Assembly: GCA_013289045.1 (NCBI GenBank)
Contig: JABDAU010000032.1
Coordinates: 1 to 41,741, forward strand
Origin: Bacteroidota bacterium
GTDB taxonomy: Bacteria; Bacteroidota; Bacteroidia; Sphingobacteriales; Sphingobacteriaceae
Length of the DNA: 41,741 nucleotides
Direction: 5' to 3'
In this document: positions 8,143 to 17,495 of the stretch, piece by piece
How the letters are laid out: each line of letters opens with the position of its first letter
Numbering within the stretch: position 1 is the first letter of the stretch
Translations under genes and position numbers: made by a program
Notes under the pieces: generated by a model
Seen by the model: only the letters and a program-made list of their open reading frames with translations
What the model was told of the DNA's origin: nothing
Database searches by the model: none

Positions 8143-9324
8143 CTAATTCTCATTATGCATAACCGGTAATTTTGTATCAATGATTGTATTATCAACGAAG
8201 GTATTATTAAAAGGTGCAACATTCTGAATGGTAGGTGAAGGATAGCTCGTTGTATCAAACTTTCCTGTCCAATCCGCATTTTTATTGTCACCAATTAAAA
8301 TACCGGTAGCGGCATTAGTTATCCGGTTATTTTTTATGAGGCAATCACTTGCGGCAATGTAAAAACCAATTTCGTTTTTACCTTTTGCCATGCCATACAT
8401 TAACCTGATAGCTACAGGTAATCCGCTTAATACATTGTTGGTAATAATATGATGCGTTCCGTTAACCCGGATACCGCCTGTTCCGCCTTTGAAAGTATTG
8501 CTGTCAATCAAACAATCATGTCCCCCACGCATAACCAGTTCGCCATGGCAATCTTCAAAGTAATTATTGATATAGCTGTTTCCTGAACTTTTATTGCTGA
8601 TCACCTCTGCTTCGCCATTACAGTGGATGAAACGATTATCGCGCACAACTGAATAAGCATACCGGGTACCCAGCAATACCGGGTCCTGGCCTATCTGTAC
8701 GCATTCCCCACCGTTAAATACCTTCCAGGTTACTTTGTCTTTATCCTTAAACTCATTATGGTCAATAAGTGTATAAACAGGCGTTGCGTCATCTGTAATT
8801 TTTACCTGCAGCTCCTGGTTATCTATATTACCTGTAAAATTGCAATGGTCTACCCGGTTATGTTCGGCATTACCTGATATCACAACGATGGGCATAAACT
8901 GCGATTTGGCAGTATTCCTGGTAAACGCACATTCAGTGATCCGGCAATACCTGGTAGCTTTTAATTCGATCAGAAAACCATTGCCACCCTGAGATTTAAA
9001 TACATTGCACTCCGAAAAAGTTAAACCCGAAATTTCTGTATAACTACCATTTAGCTGAAATACAGGTTTATTTACATCACCCGAAAACGTCACTTTCCCA
9101 GGCGTTTCAGCGCGAATGATAACAGGTTTATCCGCAGTTCCAATAGTTTTAACAACTAATTCCCAACCGCTGTAATTGCCGTTAGCTATCACTATTTCGT
9201 CACCCGCCACAACCAAATCATTAGCTTTTTTAAACTCATCCGCACTGGTAACTTTGTATACTTTACCCCAGGCGCCTGTAAACGCGCATAACAGGCAGCT
9301 AACTAATATTATGATGTTTTTCAT
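8143..9324 (-). CDS. PL6-type polysaccharide lyase (chondroitinase B/alginate lyase fold)
   Basis: A secreted right-handed beta-helix lyase of 393 residues with a signal peptide over about residues 1-20. The N-terminal VTSADEFKKANDLVVAGDEI and IANGNYSG segments are typical of PL6. Glu238, Glu240, Lys245 and Arg266 occur with the spacing of the calcium ligands and the Lys/Arg catalytic pair of chondroitinase B (Lys 5 residues after the second Glu, Arg 21 after the Lys). PL6 enzymes cleave alginate or dermatan sulfate by calcium-assisted beta-elimination. It is the last gene of the susCD operon, 41 bases after GH88. It is a short form: only the first beta-helix domain is present, and two-domain PL6 enzymes are about 750 residues. 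Confidence 0.85.
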   Translation of the reverse strand: MKNIIILVSCLLCAFTGAWGKVYKVTSADEFKKANDLVVAGDEIVIANGNYSGWELVVKTIGTADKPVIIRAETPGKVTFSGDVNKPVFQLNGSYTEISGLTFSECNVFKSQGGNGFLIELKATRYCRITECAFTRNTAKSQFMPIVVISGNAEHNRVDHCNFTGNIDNQELQVKITDDATPVYTLIDHNEFKDKDKVTWKVFNGGECVQIGQDPVLLGTRYAYSVVRDNRFIHCNGEAEVISNKSSGNSYINNYFEDCHGELVMRGGHDCLIDSNTFKGGTGGIRVNGTHHIITNNVLSGLPVAIRLMYGMAKGKNEIGFYIAASDCLIKNNRITNAATGILIGDNKNADWTGKFDTTSYPSPTIQNVAPFNNTFVDNTIIDTKLPVMHNEN

Positions 9325-9365
9325 TGGTAATTTATTAAGAAATTAACGCTTTTTCATTATCAATA

Positions 9366-10562
9366 CTATTCAGCATTTGCAAACTTCCTGCTTCTTAACA
9401 AAGCCTCCAGGTAATAGTAATCTGCATAGGTGAGCGGCACATCAATTTCACTTTTTGCGGGTTTATGCCCTGTGCTATGTAATAATATAAATTCGCCATT
9501 GGTGTTTAGCGGCGCTTTATAATGGTTGCTTAAATTGGCAAGTATTACATCCGCTTTTTCTTTATAATCATTACCAGTGCTGTAAGTTGACAATTCGTAT
9601 AAGGCAGAAGCCATAATTGCAGCGGCAGACACATCACGCGGCGCATTTGGAATAGCGGGGTCATTATAATCCCAATACGGAATAAGATCTTTGGGAAGTG
9701 TTGGGTTGTTAAAAATAAATTTGGCAATGTTTTGTGCCTGGACCAAATACTTCTTGTCGCCCGTTTCGCGGTAGCACATGGTGTAACCATATAGCCCCCA
9801 TGCCTGCCCTCTCGCCCACGCCGACTCTGCACTATAACCCTGGGCCGTATTTTTTTGAATTACCTTGCCGGTTTCGGGATCATAATCAACCACATGGTAT
9901 GAGCTATAATCGGGCCGGAAATGGTTGATCATGGTTTGATCAGCATGTGATACTGCTATTTTGTAAAACGATGAATCGCCGGTAAGTTCAGTGGCTTTAA
10001 ACAGCAATTCAAGGTTCATCATATTATCAATAATAACCGGGTATTTCCACTTGTCCTTATTATGGTCCCATGAGCGTATAACACCAGCCTTTTCATTAAA
10101 ACGTGTGCTTAATGAACGGGCTGCCTGTATGATTACCTTTTTATAACGCTCATCTTTTGTCAGCCGGTATCCGTTACCAAAGCTGCAATAGATCATAAAC
10201 CCCAGATCGTGGGTGGTTTTATTATATTGTTCATTGGTGATTTTAGCGGTAAATAGCTGAGCTTGCTTAAGCCATTTTTCATCATGGGTATAATCATATA
10301 AATACCATAAAATGCCAGGGAAAAACCCGCTGGTCCAATCTTTTGAATTAACAAGCTTTAATTTTCCGTCCTCGAAAGTGCGCGGGGAAACCAATCCATT
10401 ACTTGTATCTGCCGTTTTAAGCGCATCTAACATATAACTTGTTTGCTCTTCCGCATATTTAAATTGTTTAGCCACATCAACCTTTTGTGCAACCGCGGTA
10501 GTTTTTACAGCCAATAAAGAAAGTATTATAATTATTTGAATCCTGATATTTTTTGTATTCAT
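9366..10562 (-). CDS. GH88 unsaturated glucuronyl hydrolase
   Basis: A 398-residue alpha/alpha-barrel enzyme with a signal peptide (about residues 1-25), so probably periplasmic. GH88 enzymes remove 4,5-unsaturated uronic acid from the non-reducing end of lyase products by hydration of the double bond. The two catalytic aspartates are visible as Asp119 in THDLGFM and Asp179 in VIIDNMMNLELL. WTSGFFPG near residue 76 and ESAWARGQAWGLYGY near residue 245 are family hallmarks. It follows the PL5-like lyase by 20 bases and precedes the PL6 lyase, as expected for an operon that first cuts a uronate polymer by elimination and then clears the unsaturated ends. Confidence 0.92.
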   Translation of the reverse strand: MNTKNIRIQIIIILSLLAVKTTAVAQKVDVAKQFKYAEEQTSYMLDALKTADTSNGLVSPRTFEDGKLKLVNSKDWTSGFFPGILWYLYDYTHDEKWLKQAQLFTAKITNEQYNKTTHDLGFMIYCSFGNGYRLTKDERYKKVIIQAARSLSTRFNEKAGVIRSWDHNKDKWKYPVIIDNMMNLELLFKATELTGDSSFYKIAVSHADQTMINHFRPDYSSYHVVDYDPETGKVIQKNTAQGYSAESAWARGQAWGLYGYTMCYRETGDKKYLVQAQNIAKFIFNNPTLPKDLIPYWDYNDPAIPNAPRDVSAAAIMASALYELSTYSTGNDYKEKADVILANLSNHYKAPLNTNGEFILLHSTGHKPAKSEIDVPLTYADYYYLEALLRSRKFANAE

Positions 10563-10582
10563 CTTTTTAAGATCTGAAGTCC

Positions 10583-11689
10583 TTAATTTAACCCTGATGG
10601 CTTACGTACTTTGTTTAATATTAATTCCCAGTCGTTATTATGACGGCTGTTTTGCGGCGCAGCCTGCTGTATTGCCACCAAATATTTTTTATTAAAATAT
10701 GCAGCTTGTTCCAAAACATGTATTCCGGTTAAAGGATTAAACTTAGCGCCTGGCTGATAATCTTTTTCATTGTTTTTTGCCCTTTTCATGTCGAATGCAA
10801 CATGGCTGTTTAAAAATTCACCATGAGTTTTTTCGCCGGTAACAAAGGGGACTAAAAAATCGACTGATTTCTTTATTGATGATCCCGTTTCAGATTCATA
10901 ATTAAAATAATCCTTACCGGTTGCCCTGTAGATTATTGTTGTTGCTGTTATTAATGGCTCAAGGGTATAGATATGGTAATGCAAAGCATCTCTTTCTTTA
11001 AAATCATAGCCAGAACCGTCAGCATATAAATTTATCGCGATTTGCTTTATAAGTTCCTGCTGAATAATCTTTCCATAGTTGTCATTATGCAGTGTATAAA
11101 CAATCATGGCGATAATTTTAATACGATGAGAGTTCCAATTATTAATGGCAGTACCTCTTCCTGGCGCCATATATTTACTATTCAATTCACCGTCGGCTAT
11201 AGCCAGCAGCCAGCCGTCAATAGTCTTTCTTATTTCAGGGGTAACGTCATTGCGTATAATGTCATACCCTGTAACAAAATCATCAAGCCTGGTTTCATCT
11301 ATCGGGTCGCCGCTTGATTTATTGACTTTGGCCCACGCTAGTAAATATTCTGATGCTTTGTTAAGGCAAGCCTTATTATCATCTATTTTATAAACCAATG
11401 CCAGCGCATAAATTTTGCGGGCATCTTCAAGAGATTTTGTAGTTTTTATTTTATCAGGGTCACCGGCGAGTTTTCCTTCGGATGTAATTTTCTCAATTGG
11501 GTCTGGCGCTTCGGTTAATGCTTTGTTAGCTAATGATTTAAATTGCTCAAAAGCCGCCATGGCAGTTGAATCGCTATTGATCAAACTTTTAAGTTTTGAA
11601 AATTCATCATTGGATAAACTTACATATTGGGCGTTCACCTTAATACTTGCTATGACCAGGGCAAAAATTAGAAGAATTTTTTTTTTCAT
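10583..11689 (-). CDS. Alginate-lyase-family protein (PL5-like)
   Basis: A secreted lyase of 368 residues with a signal peptide over about residues 1-20. It carries the alginate_lyase (PF05426-type) alpha/alpha barrel, with EDARKIYALALVYKI near residue 88 and the signature INNWNSHR, in which Asn183, Asn184 and His188 are the likely catalytic group. YHIYTLEPL near residue 240 supplies a candidate catalytic Tyr. The NNW-x-x-H form differs from the NNH form of the two other lyases in this window, so a different subfamily and possibly a different cleavage preference are likely. It is the first CAZyme gene after the susCD-lipoprotein block, separated from it by a strong hairpin. Substrate (alginate, glucuronan or another uronate glycan) not determined. 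Confidence 0.78.
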   Translation of the reverse strand: MKKKILLIFALVIASIKVNAQYVSLSNDEFSKLKSLINSDSTAMAAFEQFKSLANKALTEAPDPIEKITSEGKLAGDPDKIKTTKSLEDARKIYALALVYKIDDNKACLNKASEYLLAWAKVNKSSGDPIDETRLDDFVTGYDIIRNDVTPEIRKTIDGWLLAIADGELNSKYMAPGRGTAINNWNSHRIKIIAMIVYTLHNDNYGKIIQQELIKQIAINLYADGSGYDFKERDALHYHIYTLEPLITATTIIYRATGKDYFNYESETGSSIKKSVDFLVPFVTGEKTHGEFLNSHVAFDMKRAKNNEKDYQPGAKFNPLTGIHVLEQAAYFNKKYLVAIQQAAPQNSRHNNDWELILNKVRKPSGLN

Positions 11690-11722
11690 TCAGTCGGGAT
11701 CAGTTTGTGTGTACTGGTAAGG

Positions 11723-11753
11723 TGTTATCACAGCAGCCTCTGCTGTGATAACA
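11723..11753. repeat. Perfect 14-bp hairpin within the PUL operon
   Basis: TGTTATCACAGCAG and CTGCTGTGATAACA form a perfect stem around a 3-base loop. It lies in the 74-base gap between the FAS1-like gene and the PL5-like gene. No T-run follows on the minus strand. An RNA processing, 3'-end-protecting or attenuating role that sets lyase levels below susCD levels is likely. Confidence 0.8.
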
Positions 11754-11763
11754 TCTGATTAAA

Positions 11764-12474
11764 TTATTGGGGTATGGTTGGGGTAAGCACGCTGCTTCCT
11801 GAGTTGATCACCTGCACGATACCGTTTGTTGCTTCCAAATCGCTTGAAGTTACGTTTATGGCACTATTGAGCACAATGGGATAATCAAGCTGTGAAGTTA
11901 CCGTGTTTGCATTGGAAACATGGGCAATCATTACCGAATTTGGGTTGGAAACATAAGTTCCCGGAAAGGTGAACCCAGGCGGATTTGCCGTGTATACTCC
12001 TGCCGGGGCAAGTGTGGTAAATTTAACATCAGCCAGCTTCAGGTTATAATGCGAGTAATAACCCTGCGCTATAAGGTACAATAAGTAGTTCTTCACATCC
12101 GCCGGAGAATAGCTTGCCCAGCTTTTACCGGCAGCCCCGTTATTATGGATTACCGCCCATAAACCCGTTTTTGCGGTAGTAATTTCACTGTTCGATAAAA
12201 ATATAAATGTACGGCCTGATTTAATATATTCATTGGTATCAATGCCCGAATAGATAATGCCATCATACATTCTGCGAAATATAGTATCGGTGCCGCTGTC
12301 ATACGCCCGTGCCTTTAAATAGGCCCATGCTGTTTTATACAAATGCGCATCAAGGGTGTCAACATTTGTTTTTCTGTTATAATCTTTTTGCAGCTTAAGG
12401 CAGCTTGAAAACATTGTGGATAAACTCAAGCATGTCAATATGATCGCTATCGCAATAAAATTTATCTTTTTCAT
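11764..12474 (-). CDS. FAS1 (fasciclin)-like surface lipoprotein in SusE position
   Basis: A 236-residue lipoprotein with the lipidated Cys25 after MFSS. Family features are weak but present: RTFIFLSNSEI resembles the FAS1 H1 segment, and SDLEATNGIVQVINSGSSV resembles the H2 segment that ends FAS1 domains. Fasciclin-like and SusE-like lipoproteins downstream of susD commonly add glycan binding at the cell surface. The ATG at 12474 is 2 bases after the SusD stop; an in-frame TTG at 12480 would overlap it. Tight spacing implies translation coupled to susD. Function beyond surface binding is not visible. Confidence 0.65.
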   Translation of the reverse strand: MKKINFIAIAIILTCLSLSTMFSSCLKLQKDYNRKTNVDTLDAHLYKTAWAYLKARAYDSGTDTIFRRMYDGIIYSGIDTNEYIKSGRTFIFLSNSEITTAKTGLWAVIHNNGAAGKSWASYSPADVKNYLLYLIAQGYYSHYNLKLADVKFTTLAPAGVYTANPPGFTFPGTYVSNPNSVMIAHVSNANTVTSQLDYPIVLNSAINVTSSDLEATNGIVQVINSGSSVLTPTIPQ

Positions 12475-12476
12475 AA

Positions 12477-14045
12477 TCAATATCCTGGGTTTTGTTTTAA
12501 TAATGTATTAGCATTCAGCGCGCTTTGACTTATCGGCCAGAAATACCGGTTTGGCGCATCGATAAAACCTGTGGTTGCCGGTGTGGTTATACCAGTAATT
12601 GGATCGGTAACCCCATTGCGTAAGTTCAGTATCGGATCCATAATCGTATGTACATGATTGGTACGGATCAGTTCGAACCAGCGTTTGCCCTCTCCCAGCA
12701 ATTCATATTGATCTTCCTGCAAAATGGCATCGATCATTGCACCGGATGACGGCAGGTCTGCCGAAGCGTATGCCGGATAACCTGCCCTTACATGTATAAA
12801 ATTCAGGTATTGTAATGCAGTTGCCAGATCGCCGGTTTGTGCGCTGGCCTCGGCATACTCCAGGTAAACATCGCTTAAGCGGTACATCGGTAAATAAGGA
12901 TTAAAGTTAAGATTACCGGCCACAGGCGTTATACCCGTACTATTAGGTATTAAATTATAATACTTATACAGTAGATTAATGTGATTCAGTGTATTTAGCG
13001 TATCGATAGATTTGGCTACACGTGTATCTATTTTATACTGAAGTTTCCATTTAGCCTGGAAATTCGGATCCAGCTGAACATAGTTATTACTTAAACCAAC
13101 AAATACAGGGATACATGCGCAGCCATTGACGGTATAGTCCCAATTGATACTCCAAATGGGTTCAATGGACTGCGTAGGATTCAGAAATACGTTCTTCCAG
13201 TTTATTTGCGTTTCAATATCATTTGCCGTTTGGCCAGTGTATACTTTACCTGTCGGACCTTTTGCCAGGAAAAGCTTTTGATACCAGGTAATCGCTTTCT
13301 GATAATCGGCAGTGCCGCCTCCGCCTGTAACAGAAGCCCTCCACATATACACATCCGCCATTATTGCACAGATTGCACCTTCGCCAACATACCATACCGT
13401 TGGGGTTTGATTTTTCTGGATCAATGAATAAGCTTTTGTAAGATCGGGTATAATTAAAGAGTCGATCAGGGTCAAAGCCTTGGTTTTGGGCTTGCTTCCC
13501 GACTGCGTAATATCAAGGTAGGCTGTTGTCCACATCGGTGCGTCACCCCAAAGTCTTACAATGTAAAAATAGCTCTCTGCCCGCAAGGCATATGCCTGTG
13601 CCAATGAGTTATTTAAAATTGTTTGTGTAACAGTAGGATCAGTAGCCGGCACCTGCGGGAAGTATTGAATAGCAAGGTTAGCGCGGCCGATGACTTTATA
13701 CAGCCCTGCCCAGTCAGTAGCGGAGTTTGAAAATTCCAGCGTATTGTTTGACATTTCTATCACGCTGTATGTTGCATAAGTGGATGACTTAAAAGCATCT
13801 GCCCGTACGTCCCCCCAGTAATTATACCGGCCGCCATAACCCTCGTCGCTGGTGCTTCCCGATCCTTCCATTTCTTCCTGGAAGGCCGAATAAATACCAG
13901 CCAGGCTGGCTGTAATATCGGCTTGCGTTTTGAAGTATTCGTTTATCGTAACCCCGCTTGAAGGGTTAAGCGTGATATCTTTTTTACAACTGCCAATGCC
14001 TGTGGTTATAATCAGCAGTATGGCTATAGTTAAATTTCTTTTCAT
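12477..14045 (-). CDS. SusD/RagB family glycan-binding lipoprotein (uronate PUL)
   Basis: A 522-residue outer-membrane lipoprotein with lipidated Cys20 (after TTGIGS). It forms the surface lid of the SusC channel and binds oligosaccharide. The SusD helical core is seen in the N-terminal SGVTINEYFKTQADITASLA segment, in LAQAYALRAESYFYIVRLWGD near residue 175, in YRLSDVYLEYAEASAQ near residue 390 and in the C-terminal QEDQYELLGEGKRWFELIRT and the usual LKQNPGY ending. It lies 21 bases after susC and 2 bases before the FAS1-like gene. Confidence 0.95.
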   Translation of the reverse strand: MKRNLTIAILLIITTGIGSCKKDITLNPSSGVTINEYFKTQADITASLAGIYSAFQEEMEGSGSTSDEGYGGRYNYWGDVRADAFKSSTYATYSVIEMSNNTLEFSNSATDWAGLYKVIGRANLAIQYFPQVPATDPTVTQTILNNSLAQAYALRAESYFYIVRLWGDAPMWTTAYLDITQSGSKPKTKALTLIDSLIIPDLTKAYSLIQKNQTPTVWYVGEGAICAIMADVYMWRASVTGGGGTADYQKAITWYQKLFLAKGPTGKVYTGQTANDIETQINWKNVFLNPTQSIEPIWSINWDYTVNGCACIPVFVGLSNNYVQLDPNFQAKWKLQYKIDTRVAKSIDTLNTLNHINLLYKYYNLIPNSTGITPVAGNLNFNPYLPMYRLSDVYLEYAEASAQTGDLATALQYLNFIHVRAGYPAYASADLPSSGAMIDAILQEDQYELLGEGKRWFELIRTNHVHTIMDPILNLRNGVTDPITGITTPATTGFIDAPNRYFWPISQSALNANTLLKQNPGY

Positions 14046-14066
14046 TTTTTACGCTTTTTATGTTGA

Positions 14067-17000
14067 TTAAATCCCAATGTTTATACCCAGGCCCAGTTCT
14101 CTTCTGCGCGGATATTTACCGCTATCAAAACCTGGCTGTAAAGGGTTGGTTGTCGTGAACTCCGGATCATACCAGCTATAGTTTGTCCAGGTGAGCAGGT
14201 TGTTGCCATAGGCGTAAACGTTCAATGTCCTCGCTTTAATCCTTGAAAGCAATGTTGGTGGCAGGTTATAGGATAATTTAATGCTTGTAAGCCGTATAAA
14301 AGAGCCGTCTTCCAGGTATAAGCTATTTTCGCCATTTGCGATAGAACCATAGGTATCCTTAACCGCGCCGCTCATATTGGGATATGTCGCGATATCGCCC
14401 GGGTGTATCCACGAATTATAGATGGCGGCCACGGTCGGAGGGGTATAATTTGATGATTCTACGTTCAAGCCGTTAGCGATGGAGTTATAAACCTTATTGC
14501 CAAATGCCGCATTGAACAAGACACTCAACGTCCAGTTTTTATAGGTAAAAAAGTCGTTTACCCCAAAAAGTATTTTCGGAATGGCATTACCCAAAACCTG
14601 GCGGTCGTTTTCATCGATCACGCCATCGTTGTTAACGTCCTGCCAGATGGTGCTGCCGCCATTTAGCACCTTTCCGTTTCTTGTTAGCTGATGCATAGGG
14701 CCGGTATAGGGTGTGCCATTTGGCTCGAGGTAGCCGGTAGCGGTTGTACCATCGGGACTAACGCCGATAGGGGTAAGCCGGGTGCCTTTGGTATCATATT
14801 CATTGGATACATCCCACCGGTAAACCCCCAGGTTTTTCAATAAGTAAAAATCACCGATGTGCCCGCCCTGTTTGATCAGATAGGAACCTTGTATTGCGGT
14901 TGCCGTGGGATTGAGGTAGGTGATCAAACCTGCATCCTGGAAGGTGACGTTACCGTTGATATTCCATGAAAAAGTTTTACCGGCGACAGGGCTTGCATTC
15001 AATGTCAGTTCAAATCCGTGATTGGAAATATTGCCTAAGTTAATGGCGCCCGATTTCAAGCCCGTTTCTTCGGGTAAAATCTGAGATGACAGCAAGCCAT
15101 TTGTTAATTTTATATAATATTCAGGCGTTATGATCAATCTGCCGCCAAACATGGTAATATCCATACCAAAGTTCTGCGTAGTGGTTTTTTCCCAGTGCAG
15201 CGTCGGGTTACCCAGGTTCGGGCTGACATATGCCGCATTATTGCCATTGTACACGCCGCTGTTTGTCGCGACCGTGCCGCTTCCAAAGTTCAGCAGGGTA
15301 GAGTATCCAAAATCGGTCAGGTTATCATTCCCCAATATACCGACACTGTATCGAAGTTTTATGTCATCCGCATACTTTTTGGACCAGTCCATAAACTTTT
15401 CTGACGATATACGCCATGCAAAACCACCGGCGCCAAAGTTTCCCCATTTGTTTTCATCCCCAAATCTCGATGAACCATCCCTGCGGAATGTACCGCTGAC
15501 AATGTATTTATCTTTATAGGCATATTGGGCCCGCGCAAAAAGGGATTCGGTTGAGCTATACGTGGCCGTGCTGTTGATCCCGGTGTTAACCAATGTTGCA
15601 TCACTTGATACACGGATCGCTTCACTTAAATAATTTTGAAGTGCAAGGTTGTAGCCATTATCATTATGCCGGTCACGACTCCATCCGGCCACAGCAGTCA
15701 ATGTGTGGTTTACACTAAAAGTTTTATTGTAGTTGAAAAAGGCCTGGAGATCATATAATAATTTATTATCTACATATGATGTGCCGCTGTTTGGCCCTAA
15801 TGCACCTGAAGTAATAGATAAGGGTATAAAAGTTTGCCGATTAAAATCATCAAGCCTTGCACTACCCGATGCCGTAAAACTGAGATCTTTATAAATCTTA
15901 TAGTTTCCAACCAGGTCATCCTGTATGGTATAAGTTGTCGGAACATTCTCGCCCAGCAGCGCATAAGCTACGGGGTTTTTCTTCGACTCAACATAACCTG
16001 CTAATGAACCATCGGGCCTGTAAAGTGACACCCACGGATTACGCTGAAAAACCGTGCTTGCCGTACTGCCAACATCTACTGAATTGCCTGTAATGTAATT
16101 TACTGAAATATGGTTGGAGATTTTAAACTGATCCGTAGCCTGGTAATCTACATTGAATAGTGTTGTAAACGTTTTTGCGTAACTATTAATGATGATAGAC
16201 TGATCATTTACATAATTTAAACTGCCGTAATACAGTAAGCCCTTTTGTCCGCCGGCAATACTCAGGTTAATATTATCCTTATTGCTTGTGCGATACAGCA
16301 GATCCTGGTAATCATTATCTTTATTATCATAAGTACTTACAGAGTCCGGATTTACGGCCGCACCGGTACCGGCGCCCCCGTTTTCAACCCGGCGGTAATA
16401 GGTAAGATCCCTGGCCGAAGTGGTTTGCAGCTTATGTGCCAGGCGGCCAAAAAGATGATAATAATTTGCATTGAAGCGGGCCTTGCCGCTTTGGCCGGCC
16501 TTGGTTGTGATTAAAATAACGCCATTTGCACCACGCACGCCATAAATTGCCGATGATGCCGCATCCTTTAAAACTTCAATGGTTGCTATATCCTGTGGGT
16601 TTAAAAAGCTGGCATCATCATTTAATATGCCATCGATAACATATAGCGGGCCATTACCGCTATTTAATGAAGACATACCACGTATTTGTATAGTACCCTG
16701 TGATAGCGGGTCGCCACCATCGGTAACAGCCTGTACGCCGGCTATCTGCCCCTCAAGCGCATCCGCAAGGCTGGTAGGTTGCCTTTCTTTTATTTGTTTG
16801 GCCGTTACCGTACCTATCGACCCGATCAGGTCACTCTTTTTTACGGTTTGGCCGTAGCCTGTAACCACTACCTCATTGAGATCCGATGCCTGCTCGGTTA
16901 AAACTACATTAATTGTTTTTGCATCGCCTACCGTAACTTCCTTCGGGATATAGCCGATATAGCTAAATGCCAGTACGGCATTGTTATCCGGAACATTGAT

Positions 17001-17222
17001 GGAAAACTTACCGTTTGCATCTGTAGCAGCACCTACTTTGGTTCCTTTAAGCAAAACGGTTACACCCACCAGCGTACCGCCTTTAGCGTCTTTTACTGTA
17101 CCTGCAATAGTTTGCTGAGCTGTTTTGGAAATTAGGCCACCTTGCTGCGAAAAAGCATTGTGCCCATAAAAAATCAACAAAAGGAACAAGCCGCTAAGGC
17201 TCCTTAAGTACAATTTACTCAT
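14067..17222 (-). CDS. SusC/RagA TonB-dependent outer-membrane transporter (uronate PUL)
   Basis: A 1051-residue TonB-dependent receptor importing oligosaccharides across the outer membrane with its SusD partner. After a signal peptide (about residues 1-26) comes a carboxypeptidase-regulatory-like domain (about 35-115; GTVKDAKGGTLVGVTVLLKG). Next is the SusC-type plug, opening with DLNEVVVTGYGQ and carrying PLYVIDGILND and IEVLKDAASSAIYGVRGANG. The remainder is the 22-strand barrel, ending GLGINIGI. Length is typical. It is the first gene of the operon, with the HTCS gene 270 bases upstream in the same direction and a candidate promoter at 17364-17391. Confidence 0.96.
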   Translation of the reverse strand: MSKLYLRSLSGLFLLLIFYGHNAFSQQGGLISKTAQQTIAGTVKDAKGGTLVGVTVLLKGTKVGAATDANGKFSINVPDNNAVLAFSYIGYIPKEVTVGDAKTINVVLTEQASDLNEVVVTGYGQTVKKSDLIGSIGTVTAKQIKERQPTSLADALEGQIAGVQAVTDGGDPLSQGTIQIRGMSSLNSGNGPLYVIDGILNDDASFLNPQDIATIEVLKDAASSAIYGVRGANGVILITTKAGQSGKARFNANYYHLFGRLAHKLQTTSARDLTYYRRVENGGAGTGAAVNPDSVSTYDNKDNDYQDLLYRTSNKDNINLSIAGGQKGLLYYGSLNYVNDQSIIINSYAKTFTTLFNVDYQATDQFKISNHISVNYITGNSVDVGSTASTVFQRNPWVSLYRPDGSLAGYVESKKNPVAYALLGENVPTTYTIQDDLVGNYKIYKDLSFTASGSARLDDFNRQTFIPLSITSGALGPNSGTSYVDNKLLYDLQAFFNYNKTFSVNHTLTAVAGWSRDRHNDNGYNLALQNYLSEAIRVSSDATLVNTGINSTATYSSTESLFARAQYAYKDKYIVSGTFRRDGSSRFGDENKWGNFGAGGFAWRISSEKFMDWSKKYADDIKLRYSVGILGNDNLTDFGYSTLLNFGSGTVATNSGVYNGNNAAYVSPNLGNPTLHWEKTTTQNFGMDITMFGGRLIITPEYYIKLTNGLLSSQILPEETGLKSGAINLGNISNHGFELTLNASPVAGKTFSWNINGNVTFQDAGLITYLNPTATAIQGSYLIKQGGHIGDFYLLKNLGVYRWDVSNEYDTKGTRLTPIGVSPDGTTATGYLEPNGTPYTGPMHQLTRNGKVLNGGSTIWQDVNNDGVIDENDRQVLGNAIPKILFGVNDFFTYKNWTLSVLFNAAFGNKVYNSIANGLNVESSNYTPPTVAAIYNSWIHPGDIATYPNMSGAVKDTYGSIANGENSLYLEDGSFIRLTSIKLSYNLPPTLLSRIKARTLNVYAYGNNLLTWTNYSWYDPEFTTTNPLQPGFDSGKYPRRRELGLGINIGI

Positions 17223-17363
17223 AATTATTTAATTTAATTGATTAATAAAGTTTATGCCAGGGGCATACTATTGGTTAGTTTACAGCAAAAATCAAATGCT
17301 GAATAAAGCACTGGCAATCAGCCAGATTTATTATCAGCGTAAATATTTTCATGTGCTGTGTAA

Positions 17364-17391
17364 CAAAACTATGGACATACAGGAATACAAA
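17364..17391 (-). promoter_or_regulatory. Candidate Bacteroidota-type promoter for susC
   Basis: On the minus strand TAGTTTTG, an exact TANNTTTG -7 box, is preceded by TTTG with 16 bases between them. That is shorter than the usual spacing of about 19, which lowers confidence. It lies about 140 bases before the susC start. Confidence 0.4.
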
Positions 17392-17495
17392 TCCATGAAT
17401 TTTGGGGGAGAAATGCATGTCAAATGCACTTTTAAGAAGTTTTTATGTTCCTTTAAAAATGCTAAAACTGCTTATATTCAGTAAGTTATAATAAT

